Source: Thelonectria olida (Eukaryota > Ascomycota > Sordariomycetes > Hypocreales > Nectriaceae). Taken from it: a DNA stretch of 64,000 nucleotides. The stretch is from the NCBI GenBank assembly GCA_020736575.1, contig JAGPYM010000031.1, positions 186,001 to 250,000 on the forward strand, given 5' to 3'. Of this stretch, positions 1 through 12,539 are shown piece after piece. How positions within the stretch are numbered: the first letter of the stretch is position 1; each line of letters begins with the position of its first letter. The position numbers and the translations under genes were made by a program. A model generated the notes under the pieces. The model was not told where the DNA came from. It was given only the letters and a program-made list of their open reading frames with translations, and did no database searches.

Positions 1-218
1 TTGCCGATGGGGGGGCCGACAATGACCACAGGGTGGTTGAAGGCGCGATCATCAATGTCGAGGACGCCCTCCGGGTGGTCTTGCCTGGGCAGCCACATGA
101 CTCTGCCAGGACGCAAGCCCGAGAGCTTCGCTGCCCTGGGAGAGGAGGATCGAGGTCGAGGAGGTGACCCAGCCTGAGTCTGGGAAGAGCCCATCTGTTG
201 ACCACGAGGAGAAGACAT
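1..218 (-). CDS. Partial fungal conserved protein of unknown function (5' end only)
   Basis: An open frame begins with ATG at 218 on the minus strand and runs off the left edge, giving about 72 residues. The start is Ser/Pro/Gln-rich (MSSPRGQQMGSSQTQ) and disordered-looking. It is followed by a conserved-looking stretch, RPGRVMWLPRQDHPEG, and then FNHPVVIVGPPIG. The 'WLP...FNHPVVI' pattern is one I associate with the N-terminus of fungus-specific orphan proteins; I cannot name a function. The first 900 bases to its right carry no other gene and must hold its promoter and that of the divergent hydrolase at 1127. No intron is visible in the part shown. Confidence 0.55.
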   Translation of the reverse strand, partial: MSSPRGQQMGSSQTQAGSPPRPRSSSPRAAKLSGLRPGRVMWLPRQDHPEGVLDIDDRAFNHPVVIVGPPIG

Positions 219-1126
219 GATGAATAAGTAGGTCGGTAAGTCTCGTTGCTCGTGGGGAATGATACGCTGGTTGGTGGTTTGTCGAAAGTCTCAGGAGAGA
301 GTCAATATCTTTAATAGAGAGATAGACGAGATCTTTGACAGAGACAGACGATATCGTTGACCACAAGCTGACGAGAGAGGGATGTTTGGGGAAGAAGTTG
401 GGCTGTGGATGAGGGGCGGTGTTGTTGTTTATGTAGGCGACGAGATATCTGCTCTATTGCTCCTGTTGCCCGGTCAGAGGGCGTGGAAATCTTCTCTCTG
501 TACAGTATGGAAACTTCTCGTCAAGTTTTTATGGTGACGTTGTCGCCTATGAAGCTTTCTGAAAGGCAACCACTGCCTGCGGTGATTATTGTGAGGCTCG
601 CCATACGGACCTTCCCTAGCCGTAGCAGCCCACGGCATATGAAGAGTTTGTATGCCTAAATGCAGCGGCGTATCGGTCCATGATGGTAGAAGGCATCTCT
701 TTCATTCTTGATATCGTGAGATTTGGGACATGGTGTTAGTAGCCCATTAGCTGCGTCATGTACGTGCTACGTGCGTGAGAGACAGTTGGGCTCATGTGTA
801 CGTACTTCAACCACGAGCTATGTTTGTTCACTGTGGAAGGTAACGGCTCCCTTTGACGGTGTTATCCATCATGCAGGGTGTTTATTTTACCCGACTCCGT
901 GACAGAATATGAGTCTTCTCGACTATCATGGCGACTTCGGTGAAGTCTAAACAACCCCGTCTAACTGCCATGACGTAGGACCAGGCTTACCCTAGAACCG
1001 CGGCAATTCTCGGTTTCTTATCGATAACACAGCTCTCCTCGTCAATCACAAGCTCCAACCTCGACACAAGCCATCATTCTTAGCTCTCAAACGCATCGAA
1101 ATTATGGCTTGACAAGAGCAACCACA
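219..1126. other. Intergenic divergent promoter region
   Basis: No open frame here has coding character or a recognisable domain. The stretch lies between the start codons of two divergent genes (218 minus and 1127 plus), so it should contain both promoters. I see no clear TATA box or repeat. Confidence 0.5.
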
Positions 1127-2437
1127 ATGACTTCGCTTCCCGAACCGGCCTTGACTCTGACACTGCCCAGCATCCACGACGGCCTCACCCTCGATTGTCG
1201 TGTCTACCACCCGCTGTCGCTCGCCGCGAACCCCCGCGCCCCGCCATGGCAGCGCCACGCTGCCGTTGTTGCCCATCCGTACGCACCCTTGGGAGGCTCC
1301 TACGATGACCCAGTCGTGGACGTGATTGCTGGTCAATTGCTGCGCAAAGGCTTCTTGGTTGGGACATTCAACTTTCGGTACGCAATCCAGAACGCCATTG
1401 ACCCCCTCAACTAACGTTGACCTTTCCCATATAGAGGAGCTGGTGGCTCTGCAGGACGAACATCGTGGACCTCGAAACCCGAACGCGACGACTATGCGAC
1501 AATGGTGGCATTCATAGTCCACTATGTCCACTATCTCGATCCCTTCCGCCCACACTCTGCCGGTTCAGACACCTTGGAGGTACCAGACGAAGCTCCCACT
1601 TCAGCACCCTCACTCCCGCCTCCAAAACCAATTCTGCTGCTGGGAGGCTACTCGTACGGCGCCATGATCACCACGCAGATGCCTCCGCTCTACGCAATCC
1701 TCCAGCCCTTTACCTCGCCTGTGGCTGGATCCGACGCTGCAGAGGTTCGTCTTCGAGCGCAACACCTTGCTGAGCAACAAAACGTCGTCCTTGCGAGTAC
1801 TCGCGCTGCCATGATGGAACGCGGGATTCGAAGCCCAAGCAAGCGGCGTGTCAGAGTTGGGGGTGACGAAGCGGGGAGCCCTCGGAAAAGTCACGATAGC
1901 CACGGGCGAAGAAGTTTTTCTTTTGACGAGGATCGGATTCGCCGCGGCGTCCACGACCTCGTCGCTAAAGCAAGATCGGGCCGACACAGCCAGAGGTTAT
2001 TCCACGCACCCATCGATGGAACGAGTCGCACAGCTACACCACCACAGCCACAGCCAGATGAGAAATTGGCTGATATTTCAGACCTCGCCACGCCCAGGCC
2101 GGCGTATCTGCTAGTATCACCCCTCCAAGGCTTGGTTAACCACCTCGCTACCATGTCCCTGGTTCCCTCAGCGCTGTCCAAGAACAAGGAGCCGCAAGAG
2201 TTGGAAGCAGAGGAGAAATTGGTACGGAACCCAACCTTGGCGATATTCGGAGACAACGACGTCTTTGTGGCAGTGCATCGGTTACGGGCGTGGACAAAGC
2301 GTCTGCAAGAGCGTAAAAACTCTCTGTTCCTGGGGCGAGAAGTTACGTCGGCGGGCCACTTTTGGGTTGAAGAGGGGGTCGTGAGTCAGATGAGAGATGA
2401 CATTGCTAAGTTTGCAGATGAGCTTCTCGGGGCGTAA
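1127..2437 (+). CDS. Alpha/beta hydrolase (two exons, 417 aa)
   Basis: Exons 1127..1377 and 1435..2437; the 57-nt intron has a gtacgc donor, a ctaac branch site at about 1411 and a tag acceptor. ATG 1127 is the first in-frame ATG. The N-terminus carries the hydrolase strand with AHPYAPLGGSYDD. Splicing restores NFRGAGGSAGRTSW, a serine/glycine motif broken in the unspliced frame. The nucleophile elbow is GGYSYG (Ser about 157), the acid candidate is in FGDNDVF and the histidine in SAGHFW near the C-terminus, so a full catalytic triad is present. A Ser/Arg/Pro-rich insert of about 100 residues separates elbow and acid. No signal peptide is evident. It resembles fungal prolyl-oligopeptidase-like or esterase-like hydrolases; the substrate is unknown. 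The 3' end is partly duplicated downstream (see repeat at 2379). Confidence 0.8.
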
Positions 2438-2502
2438 CGACAGGCGTTGTGAGTCAGATGAGAGATGACGTTGCTGCATTGGCGGATGAGGCATTGGGTG
2501 TT
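2379..2502 (+). repeat. Diverged tandem duplication of the hydrolase 3' end
   Basis: The last coding segment of the hydrolase (2379-2434) recurs 68 bp downstream (2447-2502), past the stop codon at 2435-2437. A 21-base identical core occupies 2381-2401 and 2449-2469; the rest has diverged. Because 68 is not a multiple of 3, the second copy is out of frame with the gene, although it still encodes a similar C-terminus (SQMRDDVAALADEALG versus SQMRDDIAKFADELLG). Confidence 0.8.
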
Positions 2503-3261
2503 AAGGTTATTAAGGTGGGCACGTGATGGGCATGATTTTGGCGATTTTTCACTTTTAGTTCTAGATACCATAACGAAGACGAGTCTGTTCTGCATACAAT
2601 CCGACGAAATGCGCATGATCAATTAATTCTGCAAGACGGACATCATTGGTGGTTCTTCTATTGATCCACCATCTCCGGGGGGCGGAGAACGCCGGGGCAG
2701 CAACGGGGGTGTGGGGCCGGCAAAGGCCGAGGGGACGTTTCCAGTCCCCGCAAGGGACGTTTGTCTTTTGCCTCGGCAACTCCTCGATACCTGTGGCTGA
2801 TTCCGTCTAGCCCCAGGTACCTGGAAATACCCCCTGAAGAGAGACGGGCTGAACGACATGCGAGGAGCGGTCTCTCCGATGCCGTCACGTTCTCCCCGTG
2901 TGGTTGCTGAGTTCTCCGCCCCGTTTCAGCCGCCATCGATCTAGATCGCTCCCGTCACTAAACTAGTTCGAGGGCGAGGGTTGAGATGTCAGTGAGACAT
3001 GCTTCTCCCCACAACCCGGACGTGACGAGGCGTCCCAATTGGAAGCCTAAGGGGGTGAATGATTGCAATGATTTTCGAGAAACAGGTCCATTGTCCCAAG
3101 GAAGAAGGGAGATGGAGGAATTTGCCGGAGAAAGACATTTGTGACGTCGTCCAGCTGTGGCGTGCATTTTGATCTCCATACCAAAGCATGTCGGTCCGAG
3201 TATTGATCACTAATCATGAATAGCCCTATTGGATCCAGCTCAGCTGCGTTGGAGGATGATA
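2503..3261. other. Intergenic region without a supported gene
   Basis: Several short open frames occur on the minus strand, but none shows a domain, codon bias or splice structure. The stretch 2660-2760 is GC-rich with CGGGG/CGGAG runs. A CACGTG E-box is at 2520-2525. The right end is the promoter of the hydrolase at 3345. Confidence 0.5.
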
Positions 3262-3311
3262 TATAAGTTTCCAGCCCTGCACGAGTAGATCAAAGTTGGA
3301 CTGGTATAAAA
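3262..3311 (+). promoter_or_regulatory. TATA-like elements upstream of the Cys-hydrolase gene
   Basis: TATAAG at 3262 (within ATATATAAG) and TATAAAA at 3305-3311 lie 83 and 40 bp before the ATG at 3345. The distal one is spaced better for a short leader; the proximal one would leave almost no 5' UTR. Confidence 0.45.
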
Positions 3312-3344
3312 CAAGGGAAGAAGTAACTAATTAGACATGTCGAA

Positions 3345-4313
3345 ATGGGCGAATTCCTCTCCGAGATCCAAGAAGCATCTACTCGAAGAAACATGACACC
3401 CGAACCAGAAAACGCCTGGTTTATGGCCCGCGGCCTCAAAATCGCTGCTCACCTCTACCAACCGTCCCCCGCGTCTCCCAACCGCAACGGCGCTGCCATC
3501 ATCATCTGCCACCCGTGGACCTCAGTCAAGGAACAATCTCCCGCCAACTACGCTCGTCCTCTCACCAAGGCCGGCTTTGTCTGTCTCGCATACGATGCCG
3601 CCTACCAAGGCGAGTCGGAGGGCGAGCCTCGCAACTTGGAGGATCCGTATCAACGTGTTGAGGAGATCAAGTGCGCCGTCACCTACTTAACCTCTTTAAC
3701 ACAAGTCGACCGCGAAAAGATTGGAGTGTTTGGGATTTGCGCAGCTGGCGGCTATGTCGCTTTCGCTACCCAGACGGACCTTCGAATCAAGGCCTGCGCC
3801 ACAGTAGCTGCCGTCTGCGTGGGAACCATGGCGAGGAGAGGTTTTGACCAGGACTCGACCAATCTCAAAATGCTGCACGCCCAGCTCCAAAAGGCTTCCA
3901 GGGACCGAAATAGCGACGTGACGGGCGAAAAGGCCGAGCTGGTTTACATGCTGCCCGAGAGTCATGAGCATCTTCCCGACGACTACCCCGAGTCGTTTGG
4001 CGATCTGGCGCATTACTACTGCACGTCGAGAGGTTTTCATCCGCGGGCCACACACAAGTGTATTCCGAGGAGTTGGGACTTGATGGCCAATTTTGACGCG
4101 TTTGCGTTTAACAGCCTCATTAGTCCCCGGCCGTTGCTGATGATGACGGCTTCCAAGGCCGTCACGGTGTGGTTCAGTGAGGATGCAATGCAAAAGGCAA
4201 AGGAACCGAAAGAGTTGTCTGTCATTGAGGGTCTGACGCATGCGGATCTATACGACAAGGTGGACGAGGCTTGTGTCAAGCTGGTCGACTTCTTTGGGAA
4301 GAATTTGGCTTGA
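3345..4313 (+). CDS. Dienelactone-hydrolase-like alpha/beta hydrolase with Cys nucleophile
   Basis: Single exon, 322 aa, from ATG 3345. After a short N-terminus come the first core strand AAIIICHPWTS and AYDAAYQGES, then the elbow GVFGICAAGGY (Cys about 132), and near the end GLTHADLYD (His about 299). The arrangement matches the fungal/bacterial group loosely annotated as YcjY- or polyketide-transferase-like hydrolases, related to dienelactone hydrolases, where cysteine replaces serine at the elbow. In relatives I would expect an Asp in the strand after the lid, where this protein reads TASKAVTVWFSED; the acid may be the Asp or Glu of SED. No signal peptide or membrane segment is present, so it is probably cytosolic. 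Substrate unknown. It is unrelated to the upstream hydrolase beyond the fold. Confidence 0.8.
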   Translation: MGEFLSEIQEASTRRNMTPEPENAWFMARGLKIAAHLYQPSPASPNRNGAAIIICHPWTSVKEQSPANYARPLTKAGFVCLAYDAAYQGESEGEPRNLEDPYQRVEEIKCAVTYLTSLTQVDREKIGVFGICAAGGYVAFATQTDLRIKACATVAAVCVGTMARRGFDQDSTNLKMLHAQLQKASRDRNSDVTGEKAELVYMLPESHEHLPDDYPESFGDLAHYYCTSRGFHPRATHKCIPRSWDLMANFDAFAFNSLISPRPLLMMTASKAVTVWFSEDAMQKAKEPKELSVIEGLTHADLYDKVDEACVKLVDFFGKNLA

Positions 4314-4511
4314 GTTGGTCAGAAAGGGAATTAGGCTGTATGATGAAGAGAAAATTGGTGCAAGATGGGTATATTTCAATGGGTATATTAACAGTAAATG
4401 TTGCGCACACGTATTGTCTGCCAATCGAACAACGGCAGCGTTTACTTCAAGACTGTCCGGCTTCTTCCTACGAATTGCAATGAAGCCTTGCATGTCCAAT
4501 CCATTGCCGTC

Positions 4512-6350
4512 TTAGTTGACATGGTCCATGTCGTGCTTCTGCTCGACTTCCTCGACCCTGCGCTCGAGATCGCCACCCTTGAACTTTTCCATGTCCATGC
4601 CGGGGACGAAGAGAGGAGCCTCGGTGAAGAGATAGCGCATCTCCTCGAGGGGACGCCTGGCGGTCTCGGGGAGGACCATCCAGAACCAGATGGCGTTGGT
4701 AAAGTTGCAGACCTGGCAAGTTAGAACAGCTAAGGTGTGGAACAGTAGAATGGTGGCTTACAATGAAGAGAATGTACCATCTCCAGCCAATGCCCGTCTC
4801 GTCGTCGAGAGCAACCGAGGTGGTCTGGCCGATCATGGTGTTGAAGGCAAACGAAATCATGGTCGCAATCGACACGCCCTTGGCTCGCGTCTTGGTGTCG
4901 AAGATCTCGGCGGGAATGATCCACGACAGAGGACCGCACGTCGAGCTGAAGGAGAAGTTGTACAGCCACGTCATGGCAATGAAGCCCCACGAAGCGCCGC
5001 TGTTCTGGTTGTTCGGGGTCGGAGGGAACTTGGCCAGCAGCACCGTGGCAATGATGAAGCACACGCAGTTGCCCAGGTTGCCCCAGATCAGAGGCCAGCG
5101 ACGGCCCGTCCTGTCGATGAAGCAGATGCAGAGGAACTGGGCGACCAGGGCGATGCAGGACGAGATGGCCTGGTACTTGAGCGTCTCGTCGCCGGCAATG
5201 CCAATCTTCTTGTAGATCTCGACAGAGTAGTACTGGATGGCGCTGACGCCCGTCATCTGGATAGATGCCTGGATGGAGCATGCGAGGAACAGACGGCGGA
5301 AGCAGCTCTTGTCGGTGAAGAGCTCCTTGTAGCTCTTGGCCTCATGCTCGCGGTCAAAGGTGATGCTCTCCTGGATCTGGTCAAACTCGGCGCGCACCCA
5401 GGCGTCATCGGTGTTGCCCTGCGAGTGCAGGCGGGCGAGCGTCTGGAGGCCCTCCTCAACGCGGCCGTTGTCGATGAGCCAGCGGGGAGATTCAGGGAAG
5501 AGCAGGATGAGCAGAGCAAGGATCAGCGCGGGGACCATCTGGATGCCGAGAGAAACACGCCATTGACGAGAATCGTGGGCCTCGAAGCCGATGTAAGTGC
5601 CTATTGCAGGGGGGTCAATGCTATTCACTGGGGATGCGACGCTTGGGCGGAGAAATTACCATATGAGATCCAGGCGGCAGCAAGGGCTCCAACACCAAGC
5701 ATAAATTGCTGAAGAGCGGTGACTCTGCCTCGGATGCTGGGATGGCAAAGCTCGGCTTGGTACAGGGGGACGATCATGGTAAGGAAGCCGACGCTGGAGG
5801 TGTTAGTTGCAAGTAATGCCTGGATTGGCCAATTCGACTCACCCTACGCCTGCGAGACATCGTCCAGAGTACAGGTAGTTGATATTCTGGGCTCCCGTCT
5901 GCAGAGCGCCGCCAATAAGGAAGACACAGGCGCCGATGAGGATGGTGAACTTTCGACCGAGACGGTCACCAACAGGGCCAGCGAACATGGCGCCGAAAAA
6001 GGCGCCCCCGGTAAATATAGAGACGACGGCTCCACTGTCAGGGTTCGTTAGAAGTTTCGAACATGAGAAGTGGCTTGGATATGACGTCGTGGTGGTTGTG
6101 TTGGTTCGGTAGTGGGAGGAGGGGTGGAGGGAGAGGAGGAGCCTCAGATACCTCAGAGGAAGAGGAACCTCGCGAGGAGGAGAGGAACAGGGAAAGCTCA
6201 CGTCTGGTTGGGGTTGTCGCCAAACTTGCTCTTAAAGTTGGCAGAGGCAATGGCCTCGGCAATAACACCGAGATCATAACCGTACAGTAGCGAACCAAGT
6301 GAGGCGAAGACGCTCACGAGGAACTGATACCACTTGGGCGGGAGAGCCAT
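4512..6350 (-). CDS. MFS sugar transporter, sugar porter family (five exons, 504 aa)
   Basis: Exons in reading order: 6350..6202, 6034..5843, 5793..5660, 5600..4762, 4712..4512; total 1515 nt. Introns are 167, 49, 59 and 49 nt with gtgagc, gtgagt, gtaatt and gtaagc donors. Hallmarks in order: LYGYDLGVIAE in helix 1; GDRLGRK in the loop between helices 2 and 3; the PESPRWL signature after helix 6; QASIQMTGVSAIQYYS in helix 7; DRTGRRW between helices 8 and 9; and PETARRPLEEM near the C-terminus. These define a proton-coupled sugar porter of the plasma membrane. The helix 7 motif lacks the usual QQxxGxN asparagine, so hexose specificity is doubtful. It is transcribed divergently from a GH51 arabinofuranosidase, which suggests L-arabinose or arabino-oligosaccharide uptake; that is inference from context. 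Confidence 0.88.
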
Positions 6351-7837
6351 GGTGGCTGGGAGGACTCTAAAGAGTTGGTGATGCTTGGTAAATGTGTTTG
6401 TCTACCAATGTATGTACGTGGTGATTGAAGATGCGCTGCACAGAGATGCTGAGCAGGATGGACCTCCCTTGATATATCAATCAAGTGCAGGCTTGCCAAC
6501 ACTCCGAGACGGCGATGCCCCGGCCTTTTAAGCATACGACAATGCAATACGACTCCGATTAATTTCATCTCGACTCGTCTTCAGTCTCCGCCGGCGAGCC
6601 ATCGATCGGCGCGTGTCAATTCGTCTCCGCCCGTTTAAACGCACCTCTCACATCTCTTCCCTCCTTCGAAAGCCTTGCTCCCCCGTTGCGTTGTCCCGGC
6701 CCGCGGCTCCCTCTTTGTCAGAGTATGCAAACTCATGCGGAACTGGCGATGACCTCTCAAGCTTTCCCCGCACGGATCCTTGGGGGGTCTTTGGGCTGCC
6801 CGGGGACAATTTCCACTTGTGGGATCGCCGCCATGGGATAGACTCTTTGCTGGAGATGACTGTAGAGATGATGGGATGTTTAGCCTTGTGGAGTTGTCAG
6901 AGATGTCATGTGTCAATGGGAGAATCCGCTGAATAGTCGGTCGTCTCGGCCAACACGTTGCCGGACTTGATCTTTGCTGCCTCTAATTCGGTGGGTTAAT
7001 GGGGACCCCATGGGCTGTCCCCGCGCGGAATATGGCCTCTCTTCACATGCGGACTATCTAGACAAGGAAGACAAGGGAAGCCTATCCGCGTGAACTCCCG
7101 CTATTACCACGGATATCTCGAGCCAGGTGAGAGACATCCCCAGCAGGTGGATCGTTCGGGCCCGGCCAACAAGCCGTAGACAAGTCAGCGGCAGCACGCT
7201 ACTGGTGGAAAGCAAGTCGAGGCTCGTTTCCCGAGAAGCGACAGAGCTCACGCCACCCCAGAAACTACACCTTTCCCAGACCTGGGTGGACCTGGGGCCC
7301 CGGCGGGTTGAGGGACGAGCAAAGTCAGTAAGAATTCCCCGCACAACACGAGACGTGGTGCTTGCTCAGAAGAGTTTAACAGTCCGGCAGTGGTGTCTCT
7401 TCGAGCCCTGAAGCGCTCCAATGGCTGCTCCCAAACCGAAGCGCACGAACCGGAGCCGTTCCCATCGGTGCGGAATGGTCCAGCAGCCCATCGTCTTTGC
7501 GTCTTTCGGTTTCTGTTAGGTTGTTATCGCCGCCGAACCACCGAGTCTCCACCTGCCGATGGATCATGAAGCATGGAAATGGGTGATAAAAGTGCAATCA
7601 TGAGGAGAGCCGCTTGGAGTGAGAGCCGCACCGCTTGTGGCTTGGGGATTTGGCTAGATTGTTTGATGAGGGGGGACTTTTCATCGGATTTCTCGTGAGT
7701 AGTCCGTCGTGAATTGCCAACTCATTTCTTGTTGCCGTCTCTTTCTCTTCCCCTACACACTTGTTGTTGGTTCTCATACATTTCTCCCCCTCATCTTGAC
7801 CATCACCATCACATCACCAACCAACACATTCCTCACA
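6351..7837. promoter_or_regulatory. Shared divergent promoter of sugar porter and GH51 gene
   Basis: No convincing gene lies in this 1.49 kb. CCCCGC (GCGGGG on the other strand, matching the CreA consensus SYGGRG) occurs at 6766-6771, 7019-7024 and 7337-7342. GGCTAG, matching the XlnR/Xyr1-type GGCTAR core, is at 7652-7657, 181 bp before the GH51 start. Such sites are known to mediate glucose repression and pentose induction in ascomycetes; occupancy here is inferred. Confidence 0.5.
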
Positions 7838-9895
<2,058 letters not shown>

Positions 9896-11040
9896 GGTAT
9901 GAACGGGGTCAATGGGTTACGGGCAATGGTTACGAGCGATGCTAGTTCTCAACGTATCTTGATGAATTTTCAATTGGTTTCCCTGGTGATGAATCCATTT
10001 GGGTGTTTGATGTCATGGCATGGTGCAAAGTTGTGAGACGATTTAGATATGAACGATGTGATCTGACAGTGGGTTGTTCACTTAGTCTTAGTAACGTGTA
10101 AGTGGCTGCTGCCAAGTCACGACAACAACTCAATCTACTACATGAACGGAAGCCCGTAAATACCCCAAGAGAATTGTTTCAGAATGGTCTAGAGCCAAAG
10201 TTAATCTATGGACATGGAATCTTGGTAGGCGCCCATCTTTCGATGGTCCAGTCCAGGGTAAGTGTCAACGAACGATTCCGTGTATCGCTTGGACGGGAGC
10301 GACTGTTTTGTGTGCAGCAGCTTCTAAATATAGAAGGCGCTTACACGGAGCCATTGGAGATGATGGCATTTGTTTCTTGTTTCGATCGGACGTCATGTTA
10401 GCTTCCGCTGCATGTGCCTGGCGATCAACTACTGTGATGCATGCACGCACACTGCGTTGAGCCTTGGACATGAGAGCTGGAGATGCGAGGTTTCCTTGCA
10501 TACCTACAGAAATTGATTTATTTCATTTAAAGTTGACAATCAATCAGTGCTGAAAAACATGTTTAATCATGACGTGTTCCTTGCAAGGATGCTGCAGAGC
10601 TGGTCCGATGTGCTCATGTGCGAACAGGTGGGCATGGCGATGTGGCAGACGAAAGCACGCAGGTTCCCACAGCTGTCGCCTCCAGCCAGTAAAAACCACG
10701 CCCGGACTGTCGACATGGCTCTACTATCAGGCTGGAATAGCATCATCCACGGAGCCCCAGCGCGTGAGCCCTCTGATGATGGATCTTCAGCGAAGCCAAT
10801 GCAGAGCTCGTCCGGAGCAGATCTGGGACGACCTGAAACTTGCACGGATGCTTCAGCACACGCCTGCCGCTGCTGGATGATCTTGTTTCTTTTCTTCTTT
10901 ATTTTTGGCTTCGAGGTGTGTTCGTAGGCGCTTGAAGGCCCGTGGATGTTGTGGTCGATGGACGAAAAGTACCTCCCCCGCAGTTGCATGGTGCCGAGAT
11001 ACTTGTGGTGCGCACCTGCCCAATCGGAGCCGAGACGGGT
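9896..11040. other. Intergenic region, no supported gene
   Basis: Frames on both strands are short, lack domain character and lack consistent splice partners. The left part is the GH51 3' flank; the right part leads into the promoter of the Myb-like gene. Nothing else is recognised. Confidence 0.45.
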
Positions 11041-11049
11041 CTATAAATA
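11041..11049 (+). promoter_or_regulatory. Strong TATA box, candidate core promoter of the Myb-like gene
   Basis: TATAAATAG at 11041-11049 is the best TATA-box match I noticed in this intergenic stretch. Initiation about 30 bp downstream would give a leader of roughly 1.4-1.5 kb before the ATG at 12540, rich in pyrimidines from 12110 onward. Long leaders with small upstream frames are common for fungal developmental regulators. It could alternatively belong to an unrecognised short transcript. Confidence 0.35.
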
Positions 11050-12476
11050 GAGACGCTAACACACTTTGGGATATCCGCTTAATCCAAGTTAGACGCGCGC
11101 CTGCACAGCGGCAGCCAATTGGACGACCCATGGTTCCACACCATTTTGCGCCCACGCGCCCTTATTCTCTTCCAGATTCAACACCACACATTCTCACCTC
11201 GACAACCGCTCTTTGCGTTGATGCCCTGCGCGGCGATCCATCTTGCAACGTCTCTGCTGGCGCTAATGCTGCTATGTACCTTCCTCGTCAAGCTACTGCC
11301 AGGGGTTCTCCTGTCTCCATCCACCATGTACACCTAGCTACCCAGGCCGCACCATGCTCCCCCCAGCTGCAGACCTCTCAGGCCAAACTCGTTCGTGGCC
11401 AGCTCAAACAATAACTCTGCAATTCTGAATTAGCCGCATTCGCTATCGAGATCCTCTTCTGTGTCCCGCGTTCTGGTCTTCCCCACCACGCCATTGTCCT
11501 CGTCTCCATGCCCATGCCCCCCCATGCCCTGCCCATGCACCATGCAACGACCCCGTTCAATTTCCTTAGGCGCCGCTTCTATTCGACCGCGGCACAGCGG
11601 CTTGCAAAGAAGTGCTTCTGTGTCAGTGTCATGGACGCTTCCGAAACCTGCACAACGGCTGGCTGTCGACATGTTTCAACCTTTTTTCACCGGGCACCTT
11701 GACGTCCATCATGTCTAAGTCAACGCGCTGGTTGACCGCCACGCCCGTAGACCCCCCGGCGCTTCCTCACACTCGTCCGTACCTGCAAACCATTCCGTTC
11801 CTTGCCCCGTCTCCTGACTGTGGGCAGAGGGCAAATTTCCCATCCCCAGCCCGTAGCCGCCCTGCTGGGAGACCCGTCCTCCTAACCGCCCAACTCCCAG
11901 ACAGCCGCCTTCCGGACCAATATCCGTCTGCCATTCGCGGCATACTCTCCTTCTCAGACACAAGTGTGCCGTTTCATTTCCCCTTTGGTCGTCGAGTCTT
12001 GTTTCAGCCGTGCAGCCGCCCAAGGCGAGATTGGTCTCTGTGTCTTGCTTCGTCTTGACCCATTCGCCTTGCGAGCTTAAAGATGCTTCATATCCGGCCT
12101 CGAGATGATGGCCTTCTTCCCTTTCTCTCCCCAAACATGCTCTCGCTCAAGACTCAAAGTTCCCATCTTTTCTTTTTCCTTGTCATTTTCCTTTCCTTTT
12201 TCGTCTTGTTTTCTCGGTTGTCTCGGGTCACGAATTTCCTCTCTGTCGCTTTCTTGAATACTGGCCTATTCGAATTCGTTTCTCCATTAGAGCCTCTGGC
12301 CCCATTCGCTATCTACCTATCTTGACTTATATGACCCTCTTGTTTCGACCCTTCTTCAGACCCAGTCCGAGACGACGACATCGGCCGGTTGATCCGCAGC
12401 CTCTACTTCATTCTTTACGCCTAATCGGTAATACTACCTCGACATAGTCAGCTTGGACAACTTCCACCTCGACTAT

Positions 12477-12504
12477 ACCAATCACCAATCACCAATCACC
12501 AATC
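12477..12504 (+). repeat. Four perfect ACCAATC tandem repeats before the Myb-like ATG
   Basis: Four uninterrupted 7-bp units, each containing CCAAT, end 36 bp before the start codon at 12540. The position suggests they are in the 5' leader, but CCAAT cores are also the binding motif of the fungal CBC/HAP complex. Confidence 0.8.
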
Positions 12505-12539
12505 ACTATACTTCTTTTGCATACCTTCTATCATCCACC

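Noticed and set aside
4690..5712. Plus-strand frame of 340 codons overlapping the sugar porter
   Set aside because: Antisense shadow of the porter's long exon; Arg/Glu/Ala-rich translation with no domain, while the minus strand has a complete sugar-porter signature and splice sites.
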